From positions 1-64,000 of the forward strand of contig NZ_OANU01000064.1 of NCBI RefSeq assembly GCF_900089835.1: 64,000 nucleotides of DNA. The letters are read 5' to 3'. The notes under the pieces are model-generated. The model was not told the DNA's origin. It worked only from the letters and a program-made list of their open reading frames with translations, and did no database searches. The stretch's first letter is position 1. Each line of letters opens with the position of its first letter. Below are positions 26,501 through 34,162 of this stretch, piece by piece. The position numbers were made by a program, and so were the translations under genes. The DNA is from Vibrio thalassae (lineage in GTDB: Bacteria > Pseudomonadota > Gammaproteobacteria > Enterobacterales > Vibrionaceae).

Positions 26501-26743
26501 ATGAGTAAAAAACAATTTTGGGTTTCCGCCCTACTTTCCTCTCTTACTATGGGTATCATGATGTCGGGCATTATATCAGGATACAAAATGGGCTTTAACA
26601 GCGCTTGGCCTCCTATCTGGTTGCAGAGTTTTCTTATTGCCTGGCCATGTGCGCTAGTACTAAATCTAACCGTCTTGCCGCAAGTAAGAAACTTTTCCGC
26701 TTGGCTGTGCGCCCCAAAAAAGATCAAAACAGAGGAAGCATGA
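26501..26743 (+). CDS. Small DUF2798 membrane protein
   Basis: An 80-residue protein with two hydrophobic segments (about 8-28 and 43-62) and the DUF2798 pattern (MSGIISGYKMGF, then WPPIWLQSFLIAWPCA). AGGAG lies seven bases before the ATG. It is divergent from the LysR gene across about 77 bp, so LysR control is plausible. Its stop codon lies inside the first arm of the GATC inverted repeat. Function unknown. Confidence 0.8.
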   Translation: MSKKQFWVSALLSSLTMGIMMSGIISGYKMGFNSAWPPIWLQSFLIAWPCALVLNLTVLPQVRNFSAWLCAPKKIKTEEA

Positions 26744-26771
26744 TCATGGACAATCACCTTGATCATGCTTC
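26735..26771. repeat. Inverted pair of RctB 12-mer-like sites
   Basis: GAAGCATGATCA (26735-26746) and its exact reverse complement TGATCATGCTTC (26760-26771) face each other across 13 bp. The right arm extended to CCTTGATCATGCTTC is identical to a site in the origin at 31462-31476. There is no T-run, so a terminator role is less likely. It may be an extra-origin RctB binding locus about 4.1 kb from the iteron array. Confidence 0.5.
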
Positions 26772-26823
26772 TGAGACACTGCCTCCAGACTCGATACTGA
26801 TAAGGAACTCTGAAAGTAGAAAT

Positions 26824-26856
26824 AAAAAAAGAGCCGACCTTGTCGACTCTTTTTTT
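26824..26856 (-). terminator. Terminator of the yebC-like gene (bidirectional)
   Basis: Stem GAGCCGAC / GTCGACTC (one mismatch or GU pair) with a CTT loop, A-run on one side and T-run on the other; 15 bp after the stop of the minus-strand gene. Confidence 0.75.
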
Positions 26857-26871
26857 CATAACACAAGCGTA

Positions 26872-27588
26872 TTATTGCTCTGCGTTGTGATAAACCTGCT
26901 GAACATCATCACAGTCATCTAGCATGTCGAGGAATTTTTGGAATTTCTCAGCATCTTCGCCAGCAATGGCAGTATGAGTTTGTGGTACAAACGTAATTTC
27001 TTCCACATCAACCGTTAGACCTGGGTATTCAGCGTTCAAGGCTGTTTTCGCTTTGAAGAACTCAGTATGTGGGGCAAATACTGTGATTACGCCCTCTTCT
27101 AGCTCAATATCTGTTACGTCTACATCAGCCATCATTAGAGCTTCAAGTACAGCTTCTTCGTCGTCACCTTTGAATTGGAATACCGCTTGGTGATCGAACA
27201 TGTGAGCAACAGTACCAGGGCTACCAATTTTAGCACCCGTCTTAACGAAGCATTGGCGAACATCTTGGAAAGTACGGTTGCCGTTATCGGTCAAACAGTC
27301 AACGATAACGCTAACGCCACCCGGACCAAAACCTTCGTAACGCGCTGGCTGGTAGTCTTCACCACCACCACCGTTAGCTTTGTCTAGTGCTTTTTCAATA
27401 ACGTGAGCAGGAACTTGATCTTTTTTTGCTTTAGCAATCAGGTGCTTAAGCGACAAGTTCATCTCTGGATCTGCGCCGCCGTTTTTCGCTGCTACGTAGA
27501 TCTCTTTACCATACTTGGAATAAACTTTAATTTTTGCGCCCTGAGTCTTGGCCATAGAGGCTTTGCGCACTTCAAAACTTCTTCCCAT
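26872..27588 (-). CDS. YebC/PmpR/TACO1-family protein
   Basis: The 238-residue protein has the family layout: basic N-terminus, [21 protein letters not shown] in the middle and an acidic C-terminus. The family acts as DNA-binding regulator or ribosome-associated translation factor. The sequence near the N-terminus ([26 protein letters not shown]) is of the second, chromosome II-type paralogue seen in vibrios rather than the ruvC-linked yebC. It is monocistronic with a terminator. Confidence 0.9.
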   Translation of the reverse strand: MGRSFEVRKASMAKTQGAKIKVYSKYGKEIYVAAKNGGADPEMNLSLKHLIAKAKKDQVPAHVIEKALDKANGGGGEDYQPARYEGFGPGGVSVIVDCLTDNGNRTFQDVRQCFVKTGAKIGSPGTVAHMFDHQAVFQFKGDDEEAVLEALMMADVDVTDIELEEGVITVFAPHTEFFKAKTALNAEYPGLTVDVEEITFVPQTHTAIAGEDAEKFQKFLDMLDDCDDVQQVYHNAEQ

Positions 27589-27673
27589 CGGGATGTTCTC
27601 TCTAATTCATTTTAACGCGGAGGATTTTATCAAATCGTCAATACAATTCAATTGTCAACACCATGAATGGCAC

Positions 27674-27883
27674 TTACATCACTCCCATCATTCTCTTGTA
27701 TTTGTCGACACACTGCTCAAACCATGCTTGTTCAGCCTCGTCTGCTATCTTTTCGAGTTGCTCTCGTATAGCTTCCGGTCCCGCTTTGGCCTCTTTCATT
27801 TGCCACACAACAAAGGAAGCTTGTTTATCAAGTTCAACTTTATTCTTTTCAGAAGGTGGGAGAAGAGACAAATTATGAGACAT
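27674..27883 (-). CDS. Small DUF3283-family protein
   Basis: A 69-residue, largely helical, charged protein (DKQASFVVWQMKEAKAG, then EQLEKIADEAEQAWFEQCVD) that matches a short Vibrio-restricted family. No membrane segment or signal. Function unknown. Confidence 0.7.
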   Translation of the reverse strand: MSHNLSLLPPSEKNKVELDKQASFVVWQMKEAKAGPEAIREQLEKIADEAEQAWFEQCVDKYKRMMGVM

Positions 27884-27975
27884 GGTATTTAGTCAGTTGA
27901 TGTTGGCAAGGGTGCTGAATATAGCATTGATGAAGTATTAAACTCAAATGAAAGGATGTATTTTGACAACAGTTA

Positions 27976-28003
27976 AAATACAAAGGGTGGCCAACGCCAC
28001 CCT
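27976..28003 (-). terminator. Terminator of the 66-residue protein gene
   Basis: Minus-strand stem AGGGTGGC / GCCACCCT with a GTTG loop and a broken T-rich tail, 16 bp after the stop. Confidence 0.65.
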
Positions 28004-28019
28004 ATCTGGTTATCCAAAA

Positions 28020-28220
28020 CTAATGAATCAAGCCAAGCTCTCGTGCTTCTTCTAGAGTTAGACCACTTTCTCTGATTTCCCTTAACGCTTCGATGCGGCG
28101 TCTAGCTTCTGCGGATTTGCCCTGCTTCGCTGGACGGATGTTTTCCTGAACTTCTTCAGAGTGATCCCATTTAGTTGTGATGGATGTCATTTCGTCATGG
28201 TCGATTGAATTAATGGACAT
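28020..28220 (-). CDS. Small hypothetical protein (66 aa)
   Basis: The start is decided by a very strong Shine-Dalgarno (AGGAGG, five bases before the ATG at 28220); the open frame continues upstream to 28265 but without such a signal. The protein is hydrophilic with an Arg-rich helix (EARRRIEALREIRESG). The ARRRIE core recalls the PA3496-type small proteins, but the rest differs. Function unknown. Confidence 0.65.
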   Translation of the reverse strand: MSINSIDHDEMTSITTKWDHSEEVQENIRPAKQGKSAEARRRIEALREIRESGLTLEEARELGLIH

Positions 28221-28714
28221 TGTTACCTCCTGATGAACCATGTCTGAACACCTAATCTGTAGCAAACGACAAATTTGTTGTTAAGAAAAACTGATTCAGA
28301 ATGTGATAGGGGCAATAGATCTAAACAGAAGTTTTAGAAAGCGGTTTTTAAACTTTGAAATCCATGTGTTCAAGGATTACATTTAGGAGATTCCACCTCA
28401 AAAAATCAGCTTGATCGAGATCTCCTTTTTCTCACTCCAATCCCTTAATCAATATAGATTTCAGACCGGTAACTGTTAATACCTTGAGCCAAATTTTAGA
28501 CAAAAAAAAGCGAGTCCAAATTGAACTCGCCAAAAATATATCAGAATGAATGTAACAATATGAGCCAATCTACTTATTTCATTAGAAAGGACAAAAGGTT
28601 GTCTATTCGGGATAAATATTAGCCAACCCCACCCGCCACATTGTCAGCACATTGTCAGCATTATGTGTAATTCCTAACAACTTCATTCAGGTTGTAACAA
28701 AGAGTTAATCTGAA
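28221..28714. other. Intergenic region downstream of rctB
   Basis: No gene is seen. It holds the rctB terminator (28502-28530) and an 11-bp direct repeat ACATTGTCAGC twice in tandem at about 28639-28660. Confidence 0.5.
28502..28530 (-). terminator. Terminator of rctB
   Basis: Minus-strand stem GCGAGT / ACTCGC with a nine-base loop followed by eight Ts, about 185 bp after the rctB stop. Confidence 0.7.
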
Positions 28715-30685
28715 CTAAATCGCCACCTCATCGAGCACTCGGAACACCGTTTCATCAATATGCCCTTCATGTACCTGTTTGCATACTTTTTTACGGACCG
28801 CGAGAGCAGAGATAAGTCGTTCTATCGACAAGTGTTTGTTTTCTTGTCTCGAGTTATAAAGTTCAACAACTCGGCTCAATACCTCGTAAGGAATGACCTG
28901 ATCATCCACTCGCAGCCAATCAAGCTTCTCCATGAGCTCTGAGCACTCTTGTTTAATTGATGCTACCGAATGACCTGTCATGGCAGATAGAGCTGTTACA
29001 CTGCGTTCTAGCGCTTCTGAAGAGGTATATTTAGATAGAATAATGGTGATTTCATCAGCATTGATCTCCACCAAGTGTTTACGCTGTTTCACTCGACGGC
29101 CTAAGTTACCTCTTGGGGACGGTGCTTTGCGTTGGATTGGCTCAAATTCACCATCAATGATGGTTGACAGTTCGTCTAACTGTTTACGAGTGACCAACTC
29201 ATTTCGCAATGGGTTCGGTAACGTTGGCGCCATGTTTCGCTTACCAGCATTCGTCGTTCTAGCTCTTGAATAACGTAACACCTCTTCCACATCACAGCGA
29301 ATATCAACCTGGAAATCTGGCAGTTTCGCGTTAGGATCCATACATTGCAGCGAGAGATGATAACCCCAAAGGTTAACATCGAAACGATCATTGCTCATTG
29401 ATCCTTCAGCAAGCTTTCGTAGCTCTCGCAAAAGATCCATCGAAAAACGTCGCCATTCGATGTTACGCGCTAACTTTTGATTCAATTCTGACAGCAACAA
29501 TGTGTCAGTATGACGGCGTGCCATTCGACTTCTAAAATAAGAATACAGTTGGAACACCAAAGTATGCTGCTTCAGAATTTCTGGTGGGAACAAGAAAAAA
29601 TAATCTCTTGTCAGCAGCTCCTCATAAAATGATGGCTCCCAAACTAAGATGTATAGATTGGGTTTGATCTTGATCTCACCATCAGCTCCTTCACGAGGCG
29701 CTTCTTCAGAAGCGGTGATGGTTCTTGCTAAAAATCGAAAACGATCACTTTTAAAGCCTTCAGGCATGTTTTCACTGAGCCAACGACCCGTAAGCTCATG
29801 CAACTGAAAATCTGTAAACTCAATGCGGTCAATACTATCGCGGATCGAGTCACGTGCGGGCCCGCTATCTTTCTTGCCACGAAGTGACAGAATATCGGTG
29901 ATGTATAACGGCGTTTTATTTGGCACATGCTTGGCATCAAGATGATATTCTTCATGATGATGATCATGGTATTGCACCGTCAGAGTAAACAACGCAAACA
30001 GCGTCATAAGATCATCAACCGTCATAATATTCTTGGACGACCGAGTCTCAATCACCGCTTTGGTTCCCGAAATAGAAACCATCGACTTTTGATAACTTTT
30101 CCGCGTTCGAGGAGGGGCAAGTGCTTGGTCGATAATGCCTGCCCAATTCGTTGGAGATACCACAAACTGGTCAGCTTCATCGCGCATTGCTGGTGGCGTA
30201 TAGAGACCGTGCTCGTTCAGCAAGCGCTTATTAACTTGCGTTTGTGCGAGTGCTTTTGATTTTTTCTGTTTTTCTGATTGTTTAACCGACTCAGTCACTA
30301 AGCTCGTTGCACCAAGTACAGACACCAACTTGTTGGGGTTAATAAATCGATGAAGCATCGTCTTGCCAGCAAGACCTTCTTCAAACTTAACACCATGCTG
30401 GCTAAACAAACCGATATTGACTGCCGCTCTCAACCGCTGCTGAATGGCCGCTCGAGTAAGCTTGCCATCAGTTGCATCAATTAGCTCTGTCGTTGACACA
30501 TACCCGTCTTTAGAACTGAATCCACGTAAGGAAATGAGGTTCAGCAGTTCTAAAATACTTTTGGTGACCCCTTTGAAATGCTGATACTGCTCGATCCAAT
30601 CGACAGCGGTTTCTGTTACTTCAAATAGATGGCCGTCTTTGTGATCTCTAGGAGATCGGATCAATAATTTTTCGTCGCTACTCAT
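28715..30685 (-). CDS. rctB: Chromosome II replication initiator RctB
   Basis: The 656-residue protein is specific to Vibrionaceae chromosome II and almost the same length as in V. cholerae (658). It binds 12-mer iterons and inhibitory sites in ori2, melts the origin and limits its own synthesis. The winged-helix regions are recognisable (STTELIDATDGKLTRAAIQQRLRAA and HTLVFQLYSYFRSRMARRHTDTLLLSELN), with a basic linker near residue 540. It is transcribed away from the origin and its promoter lies within the first ~100 bp of ori2. Iteron-like sites next to it allow autoregulation. Confidence 0.97.
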   Translation of the reverse strand: MSSDEKLLIRSPRDHKDGHLFEVTETAVDWIEQYQHFKGVTKSILELLNLISLRGFSSKDGYVSTTELIDATDGKLTRAAIQQRLRAAVNIGLFSQHGVKFEEGLAGKTMLHRFINPNKLVSVLGATSLVTESVKQSEKQKKSKALAQTQVNKRLLNEHGLYTPPAMRDEADQFVVSPTNWAGIIDQALAPPRTRKSYQKSMVSISGTKAVIETRSSKNIMTVDDLMTLFALFTLTVQYHDHHHEEYHLDAKHVPNKTPLYITDILSLRGKKDSGPARDSIRDSIDRIEFTDFQLHELTGRWLSENMPEGFKSDRFRFLARTITASEEAPREGADGEIKIKPNLYILVWEPSFYEELLTRDYFFLFPPEILKQHTLVFQLYSYFRSRMARRHTDTLLLSELNQKLARNIEWRRFSMDLLRELRKLAEGSMSNDRFDVNLWGYHLSLQCMDPNAKLPDFQVDIRCDVEEVLRYSRARTTNAGKRNMAPTLPNPLRNELVTRKQLDELSTIIDGEFEPIQRKAPSPRGNLGRRVKQRKHLVEINADEITIILSKYTSSEALERSVTALSAMTGHSVASIKQECSELMEKLDWLRVDDQVIPYEVLSRVVELYNSRQENKHLSIERLISALAVRKKVCKQVHEGHIDETVFRVLDEVAI

Positions 30686-30899
30686 GATTGGATCTATATC
30701 ACACTATCCGTAATTTCGATATTGTTCCATAGAATAAAGAATAATGATGAATAAATAAAGATCTATTTTATTGCTCTTAATAAACTGATCTTTACTGTTA
30801 ATGCTGATCTAATATGATTAAGTGATCTTATGATCTGGCGTTTTTGATCAATCTAACCTTTTGTTTTTAAAAGTAAAGTTTTCGTCGCTCATCGGACGC

Positions 30900-31020
30900 A
30901 TGATCATGGCATTTCTGAAACGATGATCATTATATTGTGAAAACATGATCATAAATCTCAGGAGACATGATCATCAGCAAAGCGAAAACATGATCAATAG
31001 ATGTTTGGATAGATGATCAT
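30900..31020 (+). repeat. Array of six RctB iterons
   Basis: ATGATCA begins at 30900, 30923, 30945, 30967, 30990 and 31013. The spacing of 23, 22, 22, 23 and 23 bp puts all sites on one face of the helix. Each carries a GATC, in line with the known need for Dam methylation. Five of the six continue as ATGATCAT at their core or next base. Confidence 0.92.
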
Positions 31021-31034
31021 GTAGGCATCACAAC

Positions 31035-31043
31035 TTATCCACA
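31035..31043 (+). promoter_or_regulatory. DnaA box
   Basis: TTATCCACA is a perfect DnaA box, placed 22 bp after the start of the last iteron, the same periodicity as the array. Confidence 0.9.
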
Positions 31044-31461
31044 GAAAAAGTAGACAAGCTGTGAATAGGTTTATCTAAATACTTTTAAAAACATCAATTT
31101 ATATCGAAAACATGATCAAGGAATGCATAAAATGGCCGTAATAAAGCATTGTTCGGTTATTTATCACTCATTTGTTAATCAAAGTTTAAAGCGTAATTAA
31201 TCTTCCTGCCTTTCAGAGCACTCCGAGGCATGTAGACCTCAATGTGGAAACATGATCAAGTTGTTGTATTGAAATGATTGATGCATTTTGATTTTGAGAC
31301 AGAATAGCTGAAAATGACTACTATCCCTTTCTCTATCGGGCATTGACCGTAGTTTGGTCGACATTTTACATGCTTCCGAAGCGCAAAACCACTTGATCAT
31401 TCTTCCCGGTTAATAGATCGACCGAATTGAGTAAATCGGCGATCCAATAGGGTAATATTTG

Positions 31462-31476
31462 CCTTGATCATGCTTC
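31462..31476 (-). promoter_or_regulatory. RctB-type site in the origin control region
   Basis: CCTTGATCATGCTTC, minus-orientation ATGATCA core; the same 15-mer recurs at 26757-26771 and, inverted, at 4674-4688. Neighbouring single cores are at 31394-31400 (minus) and 31492-31498 (plus). Confidence 0.6.
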
Positions 31477-31652
31477 TTACTATTCGGAACGATGATCAAG
31501 ACTCGTATCAAGCAAGAGCGTGGTTATTAAAACTCTGTTTACAATAAATCACTCATGACTGTCGATTTAAGAAAAATAACCGTCACGTATTGGATAGAAA
31601 TGACACTGTCCGTAAGTTATCCAGAATTTATAATCGTTCCGACTAAATTTCC

Positions 31653-31667
31653 ATTTACACTGTAAAT
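31653..31667. promoter_or_regulatory. parS2: parS2-type centromere site upstream of parA2
   Basis: ATTTACACTGTAAAT is a perfect 15-bp palindrome apart from the central base and lies about 220 bp upstream of parA2, where it may also help ParB2 influence the operon. Confidence 0.9.
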
Positions 31668-31887
31668 AAGTGACATGGTAACACTTTTAATATGGTTTAG
31701 TTTACCTGCAATTCCTCTAACAAAGATTGCTGCATTTTTCATCAGCTTTGTAGACGAAATCACGATTTGGCTTTGATGTAGTCAATTTATTGTAAAAATA
31801 ATACCTAAGTGAGTGGACAGCTTTTTGATGTGAATGTACGATATAGCTGTACATTAATTCATTAGGTTACTTGGTTGGAACTTAGGT

Positions 31888-33105
31888 ATGAAAAGAGAAC
31901 AAACAATAGATAATCTCTACCAACTTGCAGAACAGACTCAGCAAGTACAAGCAGATCGCATCGAAATCGTCTTAGAAGAGCGAAGTGACGATCATTTTCC
32001 AGCAATGTCGAAAGCAATGATGGAAACTCGTTCTGGGTTGACTCGTCGTAAACTAGATGATGCCATCAGTAAGATGGAAGCAAATGGTCATCAATTTACT
32101 AAAAATAACGCGAACCATTATTCTATTTCGTTGCAAGAAGCACATATGTTGATGGATGCAGCTGCGGTACCTAAATTTCATCAACGTAAGCAAAGTGCTA
32201 ATAACAAGCCGTGGATTATCAACGTTCAAAACCAAAAGGGTGGTACGGGCAAATCGATGAGCGCTGTGCATTTAGCGGCTTGCCTGGCATTAAATTTGGA
32301 CAAGCGTTATCGCATTTGTTTAATCGACTTGGATCCACAAGGCTCACTTCGTTTGTTCTTGAACCCACAAATCAGTATCTCTGAACATGAAAATATCTAT
32401 TCTGCGGTAGATGTCATGCTAGAGAATGTGCCTGAAGGTACGGATATCGATATCGAGTTTTTGCGCCGTAATGTTTTACTGTCAACGCAGTACCCGAACT
32501 TAAAAACAATTTCAGCTTTCCCTGAAGATGCAATGTTTAATGCCGAAGCATGGCAAAATCTTTCTCAAAACCAGTCTCTCGATATCGTTAAGTTGTTAAA
32601 AGAGAAGTTGATCGACAAAATCGCAGACGATTTTGATGTCATCATGATAGATACTGGTCCTCACGTTGATCCGCTGGTTTGGAACGCTATGTATGCCTCA
32701 AATGCACTGCTTATCCCGTGTGCAGCAAAACGTTTGGACTGGGCTTCAACGGTCAATTTCTTCCAGCATTTGCCAACAGTGTATGAGATGTTCCCTGAGG
32801 ATTGGAAAGGATTGGAGTTCGTTCGCTTAATGCCGACGATGTTCGAAGATGACAACAAGAAGCAAGTGTCGGTTTTAACTGAGATGAATTATCTACTTGG
32901 CGATCAAGTAATGATGGCAACCATTCCTCGAAGTAGGGCATTCGAAACCTGTGCAGATACGTATAGCACAGTGTTTGATTTAACGATTTCAGATTTTGAA
33001 GGCGGTAAGAAAACACTAGCCACAGCACAAGACGCAGTACACAAAAGTGCACTAGAGTTAGAAAGAGTGCTTCACAGCAACTGGTCATCATTAAATCAAG
33101 GGTAA
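31888..33105 (+). CDS. parA2: Chromosome II partition ATPase ParA2
   Basis: The 405-residue type Ia ParA has an N-terminal DNA-binding part (winged helix, about 1-105, GLTRRKLDDAISKM) and a deviant Walker A NQKGGTGKS (115-123), with Walker B-like VIMIDTGP near 250. ParA2 forms filaments on nucleoid DNA and moves ParB2-parS2 complexes so that the chromosome II origins separate. It is the first gene of the parA2B2 operon, six bases from parB2, and divergent from rctB across ori2. Confidence 0.96.
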   Translation: MKREQTIDNLYQLAEQTQQVQADRIEIVLEERSDDHFPAMSKAMMETRSGLTRRKLDDAISKMEANGHQFTKNNANHYSISLQEAHMLMDAAAVPKFHQRKQSANNKPWIINVQNQKGGTGKSMSAVHLAACLALNLDKRYRICLIDLDPQGSLRLFLNPQISISEHENIYSAVDVMLENVPEGTDIDIEFLRRNVLLSTQYPNLKTISAFPEDAMFNAEAWQNLSQNQSLDIVKLLKEKLIDKIADDFDVIMIDTGPHVDPLVWNAMYASNALLIPCAAKRLDWASTVNFFQHLPTVYEMFPEDWKGLEFVRLMPTMFEDDNKKQVSVLTEMNYLLGDQVMMATIPRSRAFETCADTYSTVFDLTISDFEGGKKTLATAQDAVHKSALELERVLHSNWSSLNQG

Positions 33106-33111
33106 CGTTAT

Positions 33112-34083
33112 ATGGCTATTAAAACTTCTGAACTTAACGCTAAACTTTTCGGAAAGGCTAATAAGAGACGTGCCACCACGCCTCAAGAAGCGCAAACTGC
33201 AGCCAAAGAGCAAGCCCAGTATATTGAGCTATCAGTAGCAGGCGAAGAACTGGTTTCATTTGAACTTGTTCGCATTCCGCCAAACGAGGTGGAGTCGAAG
33301 ACATTTGTATTTGAAGAAAATGCACGTGAACAGTCGTTCTTGAACGAGCACGCCCTATCAGACGTATTGGCAACGTTGCGTGACAAAGGACAGCAATATC
33401 CTGCCGTTGGTCGCCGCCAAAAAGATGGCTCCATTGAAGTACTGGATGGTAGCCGCCGTCGTATGTCATGTATTTTGGCTCAAAAAGAGTTCTTGATTTA
33501 CGTTGCTGAGAATATTAACGGTGACCACGCTAAATTCCTCTCTGATGTCGCTAATGCTCATAAACCGCTGTCTTTATATGAAAAAGGTAAAGAGATGCTG
33601 GCTAAGCTCGACAGTGGCGAAGCAGAAGACCAAAAAGCGCTTGCGAAAATGTTCCAGTGTAGTGAGGCATTGGTAAGCGGTGCATTGAAAGCCGCGGACT
33701 TACCATTGGAATTACTTCAGGCATACCCTAACGTCAGTGATCTGGGGCGTCCGACGATTGTTCGCTTGCACAAGCAATTTAGCGAACTCGACAGTGATAA
33801 ACAGAGTCAACTGATTGAACGTTGTCATCACAATGAGGGTTATGTGTGGCAGAAGAGTCGTGCGCAAGGTGTTGCTCGTATCACGAAAGAGGTGTCAGAA
33901 ACACTAGAAAATTGGATGCACGAGCTCGCGCCGCCAAAGCGAGCTAAAGTCGCAAAAATTGATCTCGTTAAAGGACGTGCAAGTTACACTCGCAAGGGGC
34001 CAAATTTAGCGCTGAATCTTAAGAAAGTCGATGACCAAACCATGGATGAAATTCTTGAGTTCATAAAAACTAAGATTAACTAA
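33112..34083 (+). CDS. parB2: Chromosome II partition protein ParB2
   Basis: A 323-residue ParB of the type found with long ParAs. A basic N-terminal tail is followed by the ParB/sulfiredoxin-like CTP-binding motif region (DGSRRRMSCILAQKEF, about 118-133), then a helix-turn-helix (LAKMFQCSEALVSGALKAADLP) that should read the TTTACANTGTAAA sites, and a C-terminal dimer domain. It is co-transcribed with parA2 and followed by a strong terminator. Confidence 0.96.
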   Translation: MAIKTSELNAKLFGKANKRRATTPQEAQTAAKEQAQYIELSVAGEELVSFELVRIPPNEVESKTFVFEENAREQSFLNEHALSDVLATLRDKGQQYPAVGRRQKDGSIEVLDGSRRRMSCILAQKEFLIYVAENINGDHAKFLSDVANAHKPLSLYEKGKEMLAKLDSGEAEDQKALAKMFQCSEALVSGALKAADLPLELLQAYPNVSDLGRPTIVRLHKQFSELDSDKQSQLIERCHHNEGYVWQKSRAQGVARITKEVSETLENWMHELAPPKRAKVAKIDLVKGRASYTRKGPNLALNLKKVDDQTMDEILEFIKTKIN

Positions 34084-34092
34084 ATCGTCTTC

Positions 34093-34124
34093 AAAATACC
34101 TCGCCATGGCGAGGTATTTTTTTG
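34093..34124 (+). terminator. Terminator of the parA2B2 operon
   Basis: A perfect 13-bp inverted repeat around a central AT (AAAATACCTCGCC and complement) ends in seven Ts, ten bases after the parB2 stop. Confidence 0.9.
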
Positions 34125-34162
34125 TGTTAATATTGTGGTAAGTCCACCAAGTAATAATAACC

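Larger units (their letters stand above)
30686..31887. other. ori2: Replication origin of chromosome II (ori2) with control region
   Basis: A 1.2-kb non-coding region lies between divergent rctB and parA2. From left to right: an AT-rich part with repeated TGATCT/GATC words (30760-30850), the likely melting region; six ATGATCA iterons (30900-31020); a DnaA box (31035-31043); then a control region with single ATGATCA sites (31112, 31252, 31394, 31465, 31492) and a diverged inverted repeat (31218-31234 and 31367-31384) that may correspond to the inhibitory 39-mers; finally a parS2 site (31653). The V. cholerae rctA transcript lies in the equivalent place; no convincing protein is encoded here. 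Confidence 0.9.

Noticed and set aside
31141..31887. A protein-coding rctA gene in the origin
   Set aside because: No frame of useful length with a start and ribosome binding site is present; the equivalent region in V. cholerae functions as DNA and RNA.
32053..33469. Antisense frames opposite parA2 and parB2
   Set aside because: They lack signals and family similarity and lie opposite strongly conserved partition genes.
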